Virus record (IMG/VR): IMGVR_UViG_3300045242_000311 | Location: 1 to 34,905 of that record | Origin: a virus | Length of the DNA: 34,905 bases | Direction: 5' to 3' (one strand) | Shown here: piece after piece, positions 12,906-20,398 of the stretch | Layout: each line of letters begins with the position of its first letter | Position numbering within the stretch: the stretch's first letter is position 1 | Translations under genes and position numbers: made by a program | Notes under the pieces: generated by a model | Seen by the model: the letters and a program-made list of their open reading frames with translations, nothing else | The model's database searches: none | Told to the model about the DNA's origin: nothing

Positions 12906-13061
12906 ATGGACGGTGAACTAGAAGGAGCGCTCCTCGCTTGCTGCTGCACACTGATTCTTGCGGATGAAAGCATGCAACGGCTCGGTGAAGCCGTGATGAA
13001 TGCAACCAAGGCTTGTGCCAACTTCGCACGGGTTATTGAACCAATGACTCCACTCGATTGA
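12906..13061 (+). CDS. Possible plus-strand small protein
   Basis: A 51-residue frame, MDGELEGALLACCCTLILAD followed by SMQRLGEAVMNATKACANFA and a short tail. It has GAGG 5 bases before the ATG and lies opposite the tape measure start, 30 bases away. Its 3' end overlaps the end of the gp10-like gene. Three adjacent Cys and an amphipathic helix are visible. Position and orientation match the other plus-strand islands, but there is no family recognition, so this is tentative. Confidence 0.4.
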   Translation: MDGELEGALLACCCTLILADESMQRLGEAVMNATKACANFARVIEPMTPLD

Positions 13062-13587
13062 GGGCTTCACGGAAGTGCTCGGCGACTTTTTCGATCGCCG
13101 CGTCCTGTGTGCTATCGAACGCCGGTCGCAACCAGGGATACGGTGGGACATCGTGCGACCCGAGCTCGATCTGGCGGCCGGTGCGCCGGCGCTGCTTTGC
13201 CGATCCGTAGCGCGATGCCCAGCTGTAACCCGGCATGCCGTGCCCACGTTCCACAAAGCCGCCGGATACTCCGGGCGACGTCGTTGGATCCTGCTGGCCT
13301 GCATACTTCCCGCGTTTACGAGTCTTCATGCCCGGACCGGGATAGCCCGGACCGACCAGCACGCGCATGTTCGCCAGGTCGCCGCCAATTTTCACGACGA
13401 CAATCACATCCTCGGCGAGATCGCCTTTGATGCGATGCTGCTCAGCGTTGGCCTCAGCGGCCGCCCGTATGATCTCGCCAGCATCCTGTAGCGCCGGCCG
13501 CGCGACCTGTTGCGCCAGCGCGAGCGGCAGCTGATCGAGCCGCCGCGCCAGCTCAGCAAGTCCACTTACTTCGAAGGCGTCAGGCAT
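13033..13587 (-). CDS. HK97 gp10-like neck/tail-completion protein
   Basis: A 184-residue protein matching the HK97-gp10 family: SGLAELARRLDQLPLALAQQ at the start, ALQDAGEIIRAAAEANAEQ, DVIVVVKIGGDLANMRVLVG, and the C-terminal PPYPWLRPAFDSTQDAAIEK. Members act at the head-tail junction or in joining head and tail. The family is normally encoded just before the tail terminator; here it lies after the tail chaperones, next to the tape measure. It overlaps the upstream small gene by 22 bases. Confidence 0.85.
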   Translation of the reverse strand: MPDAFEVSGLAELARRLDQLPLALAQQVARPALQDAGEIIRAAAEANAEQHRIKGDLAEDVIVVVKIGGDLANMRVLVGPGYPGPGMKTRKRGKYAGQQDPTTSPGVSGGFVERGHGMPGYSWASRYGSAKQRRRTGRQIELGSHDVPPYPWLRPAFDSTQDAAIEKVAEHFREALNRVESLVQ

Positions 13588-13793
13588 TTGTCGTCGGCTA
13601 ATGGCTCGAAGGCCGTAAGCTCCGAATCGGCGACGGCGCCGCCGAGCACTTCATCATGCTTGACGCCGACGAGGATCTCGAGTTCGGAGTTCATCACGCG
13701 CACGCGAACTCCGCTCTCGTCGATCGCGAGAACTTCGCAGAGCAGCATAGCCATGCCGCCCTCGCGGATCTCGCCGCCGTTGATGTCCTTCAT
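13566..13793 (-). CDS. Small beta-barrel-like protein, paralogue 1
   Basis: A 75-residue protein, MKDINGGEIREGGMAMLLCE then VLAIDESGVRVRVMNSELEI. The KD-x2-G-x-EI-x2-G start and repeated beta segments resemble the 74-residue protein immediately upstream (KD-x2-G-x-EI-x2-G, C-x-V), so the two are probably tandem paralogues with a small SH3/KOW-like barrel. Its ATG directly follows the upstream stop (TAAATG). Role in tail assembly unknown. Confidence 0.65.
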   Translation of the reverse strand: MKDINGGEIREGGMAMLLCEVLAIDESGVRVRVMNSELEILVGVKHDEVLGGAVADSELTAFEPLADDKCLTPSK

Positions 13794-14018
13794 TTAGGCT
13801 TTCTGAATTTCGAACTGGTCCGGCTCCGCCCAAAATGCGGTTCTGGTACGGCCTTTCAGAGCACCTTCGGCATTGGGGTTGATATGGCCATAGGCTTCCA
13901 CGCTTTCGAGGTGAACCAGCGCACCGCCGCGGCCGCCAACAAGTTTCACCACTCGGCAGGGAACTAGCACGACGTCGCCGTGTTTGATCTCGTTTCCTTT
14001 GCTGTCTTTGTATTCCAT
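13794..14018 (-). CDS. Small beta-barrel-like protein, paralogue 2
   Basis: A 74-residue protein, MEYKDSKGNEIKHGDVVLVP then CRVVKLVGGRGGALVHLESV, ending PDQFEIQKA. It has a good ribosome binding site (GGAGG, 5 bases upstream) and is similar in plan to the next gene. The short glycine-containing beta strands suggest an SH3/KOW-like barrel. It follows the tail chaperone pair, so an accessory role in tail assembly is possible. Confidence 0.7.
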   Translation of the reverse strand: MEYKDSKGNEIKHGDVVLVPCRVVKLVGGRGGALVHLESVEAYGHINPNAEGALKGRTRTAFWAEPDQFEIQKA

Positions 14019-14033
14019 TGCTTCCTCCAGTTT

Positions 14034-14824
14034 CTATCTCACATTCTTAAAAGTCCGGGCGATATCGCGCCGGCACCGCTCCAACTCTTCTATGTCAGGC
14101 GCCCCGTCGTCGAAAGTGTCTCCGGCGGCAACCCGCTCGGCGAACTCGAGGAGCTTCTCCTCTTCGCTCTGGATGACGGCACCGGGCATGAAGTCCGCAG
14201 CCGTAAAACCTTCCGGGCGCTTCTCCCAGTTGTTATGCGTATTCCAGATCTGCGCACAGATCATGGCTGCGGCCAAGATACGATCGAGCCGGCAATCTTC
14301 ATCCGCCTCGAACAACAACCCGAGCTCGCGCGGCGTGGTAGCTAGGAACTCTGCCCGGCTAAAACCAAATCGGCGGCGGGTACGGGCGTAGAGCCAGGCG
14401 GTGTCAGGCTCAGGCCTTGGACCGGTAGTATCCTGTCGTCCTCCGCCGCCGCGGCGTTTGGGCGTGAATCCTCTTCCCGCGGTTTGGGCGAATCCCCACG
14501 AAACGCCGTCCACATCGCAGCGTCGATCTCCACCAGGTTCGCCTGCGCGATCTTCAAACGCTTGAGCTCCTGCAGGCTGATGGGCGCGGACCATTTGCCG
14601 GCCGCATCTTCCTGATGCAGCCCAGCCCACAGACAGGCCAGCCATCGCTCTGGATCCTCGACCAGGCTAATGCTCCTGCTTTCCTCGAGGTTGAAGAGCG
14701 ACTTGCCGGTGGCCTGTTTATAGGCGATCGCGGCCGCCATGGTGAAGGCGAGTGGACATTCCTTGCCGCCGATCGTCACCGTCACCGGCGGCCGCGTAAG
14801 TTCTTGCTGCAGTAAATCAGTCAT
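14034..14824 (-). CDS. Tail assembly chaperone GT, -1 frameshift product
   Basis: The fused product of the tail chaperone pair, about 263 residues: residues 1-123 from the G frame, then a slip to the -1 frame at 14456 and reading to the stop at 14034. The T part contains DTAWLYARTRRRFGFSRAEF, TTPRELGLLFEADEDCRLDR, ILAAAMICAQIWNTHN and FTAADFMPGA, which match the downstream chaperone domain and have no good start of their own. In lambda and many siphophages the GT form recruits tail tube subunits onto the tape measure, and the G to GT ratio is set by the slip. Canonical slippery site, correct phase and gene position all agree. Confidence 0.85.
14342..14824 (-). CDS. Tail assembly chaperone G (zero-frame product)
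   Basis: A 160-residue protein. VTVTIGGKECPLAFTMAAAI and AYKQATGKSLFNLEE are typical of the tail assembly chaperone G domain, followed by PERWLACLWAGLHQEDA and LVEIDAAMWTAFRGDS. After residue 123 the zero-frame tail is low-complexity (PNAAAAEDDRILPVQG), as usual for G proteins whose functional extension lies in the other frame. It binds the tape measure during tail assembly and is not part of the finished virion. Confidence 0.88.
   Translation of the reverse strand: MTDLLQQELTRPPVTVTIGGKECPLAFTMAAAIAYKQATGKSLFNLEESRSISLVEDPERWLACLWAGLHQEDAAGKWSAPISLQELKRLKIAQANLVEIDAAMWTAFRGDSPKPREEDSRPNAAAAEDDRILPVQGLSLTPPGSTPVPAADLVLAGQSS
14456..14462 (-). other. -1 ribosomal slippery heptamer CCCAAAC
   Basis: On the minus strand the zero frame reads CGC CCA AAC GCC, so the heptamer is C CCA AAC, the canonical X XXY YYZ phase. 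Slippage moves both tRNAs back one base (CCC AAA) and opens the GT frame. A very GC-rich stretch follows (CGCCGCGGCG is self-complementary), which may pause the ribosome. A second CCCAAAC at 14482-14488 is out of phase. Confidence 0.85.
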
Positions 14825-14849
14825 GCTGCTCCTAACTAAGAACCGAGAT

Positions 14850-15299
14850 TTACGACCAGGTAATGTTGATCGGACCGCTGACTTTGATCGAGGCTTTCGC
14901 CACTACAGCTTTGTCGTATTTGAAGTCCGGATCGTCGCTTTCGATCATGCCCTGGAAGACGAACGTCGTCCCATCCTGCGAGGTGAGGCGCCAGTAGTTC
15001 AACGCCGTAGTGGGACTGGCCTGCAGATTCGCCGCGACCGCCTCTTGGGTGGGATCAGCGGGACTGAAGACCATGCCAAAGCTAACGCTGCCAGCTTCGA
15101 CCATCGTCTTAATGAATTCCTGGTAGACCGCGCCTCCGCCGCCACTGGTGGGGCTGTCGAAGTTAGTGATGTCATCGGTTTTAATTTTACCGATGGGAAG
15201 CTTCACATCCGTGACTTGCGCCACGTTGGTATAGCTGGAACCGGAAACGCCTCCGTTCGCGAGCTTGGTGCCAAAGCCGGGTACGGCGATCGAGGACAT
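14850..15299 (-). CDS. Major tail tube protein, copy 1 in gene order nearer the chaperones
   Basis: A 149-residue protein, SSIAVPGFGTKLANGGVSG, then VAQVTDVKLPIGKIKTDDIT and NFDSP. This N-terminal pattern (G-T-K-L, a-q-V, K-x2-D-x-T-N) with later VYQEFIKTMVEAGSVSFGMV and TFVFQGMIESDD is typical of siphophage tail tube proteins of the lambda gpV-N type. It polymerises around the tape measure. The ribosome binding site AAGGAG lies upstream, following a longer leader. It resembles the adjacent 142-residue protein, so the phage has two tube-like genes. Confidence 0.85.
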   Translation of the reverse strand: MSSIAVPGFGTKLANGGVSGSSYTNVAQVTDVKLPIGKIKTDDITNFDSPTSGGGGAVYQEFIKTMVEAGSVSFGMVFSPADPTQEAVAANLQASPTTALNYWRLTSQDGTTFVFQGMIESDDPDFKYDKAVVAKASIKVSGPINITWS

Positions 15300-15347
15300 G
15301 GTGATTTCTCCTTGTGGACTGGGAACTTGTTAGAATCGGAAATTTGT

Positions 15348-15776
15348 TTAGGCTGCGCCGAGTGGACCGGTGAGCGCTCCGGAGATGCGAATCTTGGCCG
15401 AGAACGCGACCGCTTTCATAACGTCGAGATCGAAGGGCAGATACTCGCTAACGAATCCCTGAAAGGTCCAAACCGTGATGCCATCGGAGAGCAGAACCTT
15501 CCACCAGGCCAGCGTGCGCTGCACGTGCAGCTGCCCGAGCGTGAGCTGCGAACTATCCTGCGGGCTGAGCACGCCATCCATCTGGAGTTCGCCTGCGGAA
15601 ACGCGCGCGGCGTAGGGGGCATCTCCGCTGGGATCGGTCAAAATGTTCGTCTGGTCGACGATCGTCTGTTTTGACCCCACGGGCTTGGCCTTCCGTAGCT
15701 GAGCCACCGCGGTAAAGTGCACGTTGTCAGTGGAGAACTGCAACTTTGATCCGATGCTGACGATGCTCTGAGTCAC
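15348..15776 (-). CDS. Second tail tube-like protein
   Basis: A 142-residue protein with the same plan as its neighbour: IGSKLQFSTDNVHFTAVAQL, KPVGSKQTIVDQTNILTDP, ELQMDGVLSPQDSSQL, then ITVWTFQGFVSEYLPFDLDV and AFSAKIRISGAL. The G-x-K-L start and the D-x-T-N motif are shared. It could be a minor tube form, a tail cap or neck-proximal ring. Two tandem tube paralogues are known in some siphophages, and the functional split cannot be read from sequence. Confidence 0.82.
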   Translation of the reverse strand: MTQSIVSIGSKLQFSTDNVHFTAVAQLRKAKPVGSKQTIVDQTNILTDPSGDAPYAARVSAGELQMDGVLSPQDSSQLTLGQLHVQRTLAWWKVLLSDGITVWTFQGFVSEYLPFDLDVMKAVAFSAKIRISGALTGPLGAA

Positions 15777-15779
15777 GCT

Positions 15780-16229
15780 TCAGTTTCCCGGCTCGGTGTA
15801 GAACGCGCGCTGCTTTAGCACGCGGCGAAAGACGTAGCCCCCGCCGCCCTGTTCATAAGGCTCGTCGGCGTCCATCGTTATTTTGTAAAACTGAATCACA
15901 GTGCCGTCGCTCAACGCAGTGGACAGACTCTCGGTCGCCGACTTCACCGCGTTCGAGAGCTGCTGAGCAGTGAGCTGATCGGGCGCATAGCTATCGAACT
16001 GGAATTCTCCATCCTGCAGCCCGCTGGGCCCGTCCTGCGAGTGCGCGGCCGGCGTCGTATCGCCGTGGATCACGATATAGTTCGCCGGAGGCTGCTTATC
16101 CGCGCGCGAAAGGTAAACCGGAAACTGCTTCACTCCATCGATCGGCGGCAGCGGCGAAAGCAAGGCCTGCACCGCCGCCGCGGCCGGGCTCAGCGTAAGA
16201 AAGTTATAGAGTCCTCCGGAGACTGGCAC
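15780..16229 (-). CDS. Tail terminator / completion protein (DUF3168-like)
   Basis: A 149-residue protein from a GTG start (VPVSGGLYNFLTLSPAAAAV). It shows LLSPLPPIDGVKQFPVYLSR, PPANYIVIHGDTTP, GLQDGEFQFDSYAPDQLTAQ and late QGGGGYVFRRVLKQRAFYTE, the usual order of the DUF3168 tail completion family, which caps the growing tail tube and joins it to the head. The GTG at 16229 lies 1 base after the upstream stop and has GAGG at about 10 bases. The longer open frame upstream is Arg/Ser-rich and overlaps the previous gene, so it was not used. Confidence 0.8.
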   Translation of the reverse strand: MPVSGGLYNFLTLSPAAAAVQALLSPLPPIDGVKQFPVYLSRADKQPPANYIVIHGDTTPAAHSQDGPSGLQDGEFQFDSYAPDQLTAQQLSNAVKSATESLSTALSDGTVIQFYKITMDADEPYEQGGGGYVFRRVLKQRAFYTEPGN

Positions 16230-16230
16230 T

Positions 16231-17745
16231 TCAGTGAGACCTCGGCGCCAGGGCCGAAGCCAGCGGCGCCGGAACTCCCTGCGCGAGCTGCGCGAAGAGC
16301 TGCTGATAAGCGATGACCGGCGCCAGGCCCGCGGTGCATCCGTTTGCATCGCTGTAGCTGGATTCATAAGCGCAGCGGAGATCTCCAGGCCAGGCCTCGA
16401 AATAAATCCTCGTGTTGCCACGGAGCCTGGCAAAGAGCGGAATGAGATTAACTAGGGACTTCACCGGGCCAGTCGTATCCGTGGGATCGCTCTGACCCAC
16501 GGTCTGCATCTCGAACAGAGTGCTGTTCGGATAGGTTTGCAGGATCGCGCACCAATCGTTGACGCAGCTGGATCCGCTCGCGAAATTGTTGATGTCGGCG
16601 GTCTGCAGCCCTTGCATCCCCATCCCCATGCCGAGCTGGGCAGCATAGCTAGCCATCGTGTCCGCGGCGCCTGCGGTAAGTCCGAACTGGCCGCCTTCGA
16701 ATGCGCCATCGAGCGGGAAGCTCACGGCCGCGGTTAAAGCCTGGCCAACGGCCGCGCTCTCGTTCAGGTAGAGATATTCGAGCCACTGATTCTGCAGACG
16801 TGTCGAGTTGTTGCCGACGAGCAGCTGCAGCTGCGTGTTGTTGCGCGACCAGTTTTCGCCGCCCTCACCGATGCAGACGCGCAGATACTGAATCGTCGAG
16901 TAGTAACTTGCCGCTTTGATGTGAGCCAGCAGCGCCGCGCGGAATTGCTGCTTCGCGATCATGATCGGCGTCTCTGGCGCCGCGAAGCCGGCAACCAGCA
17001 GCGCCGCGGTGCATTGCGATCCGCCGCAAGCCGTCGCTGAGTTGATGTTGGCCGTGGTGTTTACGGGCCAGTTCGGGTTCGAGGTTCCCGGCAAACCGTT
17101 CGAGAATGCGAAGTTCTGCGGCGCGGCGTGCGGTCCAAAGTTTGCCCAGGTGCATCCGGATCCGAACGTGACGTCAGTACAGGTCGCTCCGGAGTTCTGC
17201 TGGTAATAAACGCCGGCCTTCAGCACAGTCATGTTCTCGGCATAAGTGCCGGGAGCCCACGCGGGCGCCGCAGCATCGGCCCAGGCCTGCGTGGGCACGT
17301 ATTGCGGGACATTCGTGTTTGGATTGTTGTTCGGGACGTTGCTATCGAATCCGTCGACCAGGGCAACGTAGCAGGGATGGCCTCCACCTGGAAGATTCGC
17401 TCCGCACGTCTGGCCGGCGTAGTTGTTGACCATCGTGTCGAAGTTCGTCCAGCTGTAGCTGCCCTGCGTCGCATTGCTCTCGATCCCGAGATCCATGCCG
17501 TTAACGGTCTGACCCTGCGCCCAGAAAACGGAGAACATCACACCTGGAATATTTGGAAGATCAGCCTGCACTGCACAGAAGCCGGAACTGCCACCGCCTC
17601 CCGGACATCCCCCACCGGGCGCGACCAGTGGAGGGAGTCCCATCAGGACGATGACCGGAGGCAATGAGATATTCCCGCCACTCGCCGGGGCGATCGCGAT
17701 CAGCGCGATCAGCAGCAACGCAAGAATGGAGCGAAGAGTTTTCAT
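16231..17745 (-). CDS. Secreted glycoside-hydrolase-like protein
   Basis: A 504-residue protein with a Sec signal peptide (LRSILALLLIALIAIAPASG). After a glycine-rich linker the chain looks like a TIM-barrel glycosidase: PGVMFSVFWAQGQTVNG, YSWTNFDTMVNNYA, YVALVDGFDS, FRAALLAHIKAAS, then YLRVCIGEGGENWS (Glu294/Glu297, candidate acid/base), LFEMQT (Glu412) and RIYFEAWPGDLRCAY (Glu450, candidate nucleophile). Residues about 163-206 contain a copy of the Trp/Gly module found in the tail tip and connector proteins (CTWANFG ending). It lies between head-closure and tail-terminator genes, an odd place for a secreted enzyme. It could degrade exopolysaccharide. Hydrolase assignment is by motif and fold impression only. 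Confidence 0.6.
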   Translation of the reverse strand: MKTLRSILALLLIALIAIAPASGGNISLPPVIVLMGLPPLVAPGGGCPGGGGSSGFCAVQADLPNIPGVMFSVFWAQGQTVNGMDLGIESNATQGSYSWTNFDTMVNNYAGQTCGANLPGGGHPCYVALVDGFDSNVPNNNPNTNVPQYVPTQAWADAAAPAWAPGTYAENMTVLKAGVYYQQNSGATCTDVTFGSGCTWANFGPHAAPQNFAFSNGLPGTSNPNWPVNTTANINSATACGGSQCTAALLVAGFAAPETPIMIAKQQFRAALLAHIKAASYYSTIQYLRVCIGEGGENWSRNNTQLQLLVGNNSTRLQNQWLEYLYLNESAAVGQALTAAVSFPLDGAFEGGQFGLTAGAADTMASYAAQLGMGMGMQGLQTADINNFASGSSCVNDWCAILQTYPNSTLFEMQTVGQSDPTDTTGPVKSLVNLIPLFARLRGNTRIYFEAWPGDLRCAYESSYSDANGCTAGLAPVIAYQQLFAQLAQGVPAPLASALAPRSH

Positions 17746-19986
17746 TTAGTCGTAGAAGATCACTCCGGTTGCCGCGGTTCCACATTGAGTCGATCCGTTG
17801 TAGGCCGTGGCCATACCGACGCTGATGCCAGTGCCATTGCGGCTCAGAGCAAAGCTGCCCGGCGGAAGAGTGAGTGTGCCGGATGCTGGCACGGCAAAGG
17901 AGTAGACCGCCGCCGTTCCCAAACTCGGTGCGCTCGCAGCGTTGATGAATTCCAGATAGCAGACCGAGGCCGCGCCGTTAGTCACCTGAAACCCGTAAAT
18001 GTTTCCAGCGCTCGCCTTCACCACGACGGCCGTTGTCAATGCAGACTGTGGAGACGGGGTGAGAGCGCCGACAGCGAGGTTCGTGGGGTTCGGAACGGTG
18101 TTGATGCTGTTGTTGGTGATCGAAACGCTTTCAGCAGGACATTCCGTCCCTGTGGGCGCCGAGCCGTAAGCGGAAATGCATGAAGTGGTTGCCGTTATGC
18201 CGTCCGTTATTCGAACGTACAGGGGATTGGTCGCCGACATGATGGCGCCCAGCACATAGTTCAAATCGGCGAGCGTCTGCCCCTTCGAATCCAGCTGGAT
18301 CGGCTCTTGCTGTCCGGTGCTGGGTGAGGGAAGGGAACTGTTATAGACTCCTCCGGTTTGCAGAGAATTCGCCGCCGCGCTCGCCCCTGCAGCCGCGTCA
18401 ACCGCGGCGCCGGCGTTGCCCAGGAGGTCGACCTTGCCGATGGTGTTGGCGCCGGCCGGTATAGCGATTTTCAGGTTGACCAGGAGATTGCCAGCTGAAT
18501 CGAGCTGTAGCGGTTCTTGCTGCCCGGTGCTCGGAGCCGGCGGAGAACTGTTATAGACTCCTCCGGCCTGCAAAGAGTTTGTAGCTGCGCTCGCGCCGGC
18601 CGCCGCATCGAGGCCAACGTTGGTGCTGCCGATGATCGCGATCTTCCCGATGATATTTCCGCCCGCCACAAGCGAAGTGGCCACGGAGACGAGAAGGCGG
18701 CCGCTCGAGTCGCATTGAGCGGCGCTGTACTGGCCGGTAGTGAGTGAGGGCAGGGAAGTCAGATATTCGCAATAGGCGCTCGCCGCGAGAATTCCGGTTG
18801 CGGCCACTCCGTTGCCAACGCCAGCAGTGCGCAGACGATCGGAACTGGATCCGTTCCAGCCCATCGGCCAGCTCTGCGTGTGTACCGCCTCCACGGGCGT
18901 GCCGGCGGCATCCGCGGGCGTATTCAATCCGGAGGACACCACATCTTCCACGCCAGGACTGGCAACCACGGTAACGACGGCCGTACCTGTGGCAACGGTG
19001 TTACCGATCGCTTCAAAACTGTTTCCAGCCGCTACCGGAGCGGCATAAGTCCCGTTCGCCGTGATCGTGCTCTGCCATGGTCCGACAGGGTTCGTGGGAT
19101 GAACCATTGTGTTGATGTAGTTGCTTCCGTCTCCACTGATCTTTGGCTGAATCGTTCCTGTCCAGGTGCCGGTGACCGTGATCTGCGCTTCGCTCGCTCC
19201 GCCCGCAGTTACGACGACGGCCTGCGTGCTGGTGACATTCGTCGGGCCCTGGGTCGCGGTTGTGTTCTGAATGTTCACGCCAACGTTGCCGGTGGAGTCA
19301 GTCGCAACCGGCGTGAGGTTGCCGGCGTTCTTGCCAGCGATGCCGATCGATTTCGAAGGAACCGCGGATCCGCTCGTGCCGCTCGCAGCGTCCTGCGTTC
19401 CCCAAGTGCCGCTGCCCGCATTCGCCGTGACCGTTCCGCTATCAATTTGGGTGTGCAGGCTGGATCCCGTGGGCTGAACTACCGTTGTGCTGGAAGGGAA
19501 ATTGGTGACCGCGACGCTACCGCCAATCGAGCCTCCGGCTGCAGGGTTGTCGGTGTAGCCGAAGAGCACAACCGTCACCTGCCCGGATCCGGTAATCGTC
19601 GGCGTGAGGCGGCCGAAATTGGAGACGCCAGCAGCGGTTGACGTGACAAACATTCCTGGACTCGCGCAGGATCCAATCGTGCCGGCGCTGAGAATTCCGC
19701 CGCTCGTGTAAGGACTAGATCCCGTGGAAGAAGAGTCGATCGCCAGCGAACAGCCACTCACCGTGCCCGAAGATGCAAACAGGACGCGGTAGTAACTGAT
19801 TCCCGCGATGTTGAAAGCATTCGTCGGCGGAGAACTCGAGTTAAATGTCCAGCTGAGCCCGAGCTGCCAGGGAGTGCCTGACGACTGCGATATGGGGTTT
19901 GCCTGTTGCGCTCCTCCATTCGGCACGAAACACAGCAACAGGAAGATCAACAAACCCACGATCGTAAAAATGGAATTTCGTTTCAT
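17746..19986 (-). CDS. Secreted, repeat-containing virion-like surface protein
   Basis: A 746-residue Ser/Thr/Gly-rich protein with a signal peptide (FTIVGLLIFLLLCFVPNGGA, cleavage near QQ). The middle carries about two and a half copies of a 70-residue repeat: GVYNSSPPAPSTGQQEPLQL then DSAGNLLV, and a near-copy VYNSSLPSPSTGQQEPIQLD, each followed by GKVDLLG-type and DAAAGASAA segments (residues about 409-575). This GQ-x-x-P-L-Q-x-DS-x-G-x-L-x-V motif is widespread in phage fibre and decoration proteins. The last 90 residues (AGNIYGFQVTNGAASVCYLE, PPGSFALSRNGTGISVG) match a common phage C-terminal domain. A virion protein with a Sec signal is unusual. Function is probably surface display or adhesion. 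Confidence 0.65.
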   Translation of the reverse strand: MKRNSIFTIVGLLIFLLLCFVPNGGAQQANPISQSSGTPWQLGLSWTFNSSSPPTNAFNIAGISYYRVLFASSGTVSGCSLAIDSSSTGSSPYTSGGILSAGTIGSCASPGMFVTSTAAGVSNFGRLTPTITGSGQVTVVLFGYTDNPAAGGSIGGSVAVTNFPSSTTVVQPTGSSLHTQIDSGTVTANAGSGTWGTQDAASGTSGSAVPSKSIGIAGKNAGNLTPVATDSTGNVGVNIQNTTATQGPTNVTSTQAVVVTAGGASEAQITVTGTWTGTIQPKISGDGSNYINTMVHPTNPVGPWQSTITANGTYAAPVAAGNSFEAIGNTVATGTAVVTVVASPGVEDVVSSGLNTPADAAGTPVEAVHTQSWPMGWNGSSSDRLRTAGVGNGVAATGILAASAYCEYLTSLPSLTTGQYSAAQCDSSGRLLVSVATSLVAGGNIIGKIAIIGSTNVGLDAAAGASAATNSLQAGGVYNSSPPAPSTGQQEPLQLDSAGNLLVNLKIAIPAGANTIGKVDLLGNAGAAVDAAAGASAAANSLQTGGVYNSSLPSPSTGQQEPIQLDSKGQTLADLNYVLGAIMSATNPLYVRITDGITATTSCISAYGSAPTGTECPAESVSITNNSINTVPNPTNLAVGALTPSPQSALTTAVVVKASAGNIYGFQVTNGAASVCYLEFINAASAPSLGTAAVYSFAVPASGTLTLPPGSFALSRNGTGISVGMATAYNGSTQCGTAATGVIFYD

Positions 19987-20002
19987 TGGTTTCTCCGCCC
20001 TC

Positions 20003-20398
20003 TCAGTTCGCGCCGCCGGCGTTCTGATTGATTTCGAAGCAGTAGACTTTCAGCTGCCACTTTTGTCCATCCGGATCCGCGATCGCCGCAACCTGCAGCG
20101 TGCGAATCGAGCCGGCTTCCGGCACCTGCACCGTCATGTTTTCCTGAATGCCGAGCTGGTAGTTGATGACGAGAAGGTCCGTGACCTTCTGCGCAATCTG
20201 CTGAGCCTTATCGACCTCGCCGCCGGTGATCGCGTAAAGAGCAGCCCAGACCGCGGGGAAAGCCGGAGAGGGTGGACCGGCCTTTCCCTGCGTATCTCTG
20301 GCGCCTGGCGAATAGAAAGTCACCAGACGGTTCATCGCGCCGATCGGCGCATAGCGGCCAGCCACAGGCGGCCGATTGCTGAGGCGCGGCAACGGCAT
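20003..20398 (-). CDS. Head closure / head-tail joining protein
   Basis: A 131-residue protein matching the phage head-tail joining family: NRLVTFYSPGARDTQGKAGP, FPAVWAALYAITGGEVDKAQ, VTDLLVINYQLGIQENMTVQ, and RTLQVAAIADPDGQKWQLKV. It caps the connector ring and receives the tail. The start at 20398 overlaps the upstream stop by one base (TAATG); an internal ATG 21 codons later (MNRLVTF) is an alternative start closer to the family norm. Confidence 0.82.
   Translation of the reverse strand: MPLPRLSNRPPVAGRYAPIGAMNRLVTFYSPGARDTQGKAGPPSPAFPAVWAALYAITGGEVDKAQQIAQKVTDLLVINYQLGIQENMTVQVPEAGSIRTLQVAAIADPDGQKWQLKVYCFEINQNAGGAN

Noticed and set aside
12918-13304. 128-residue minus-strand frame
   Set aside because: It overlaps the gp10-like gene in another frame and is Arg/Ser/Pro-rich. 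The gp10-like frame is clearly the real one.
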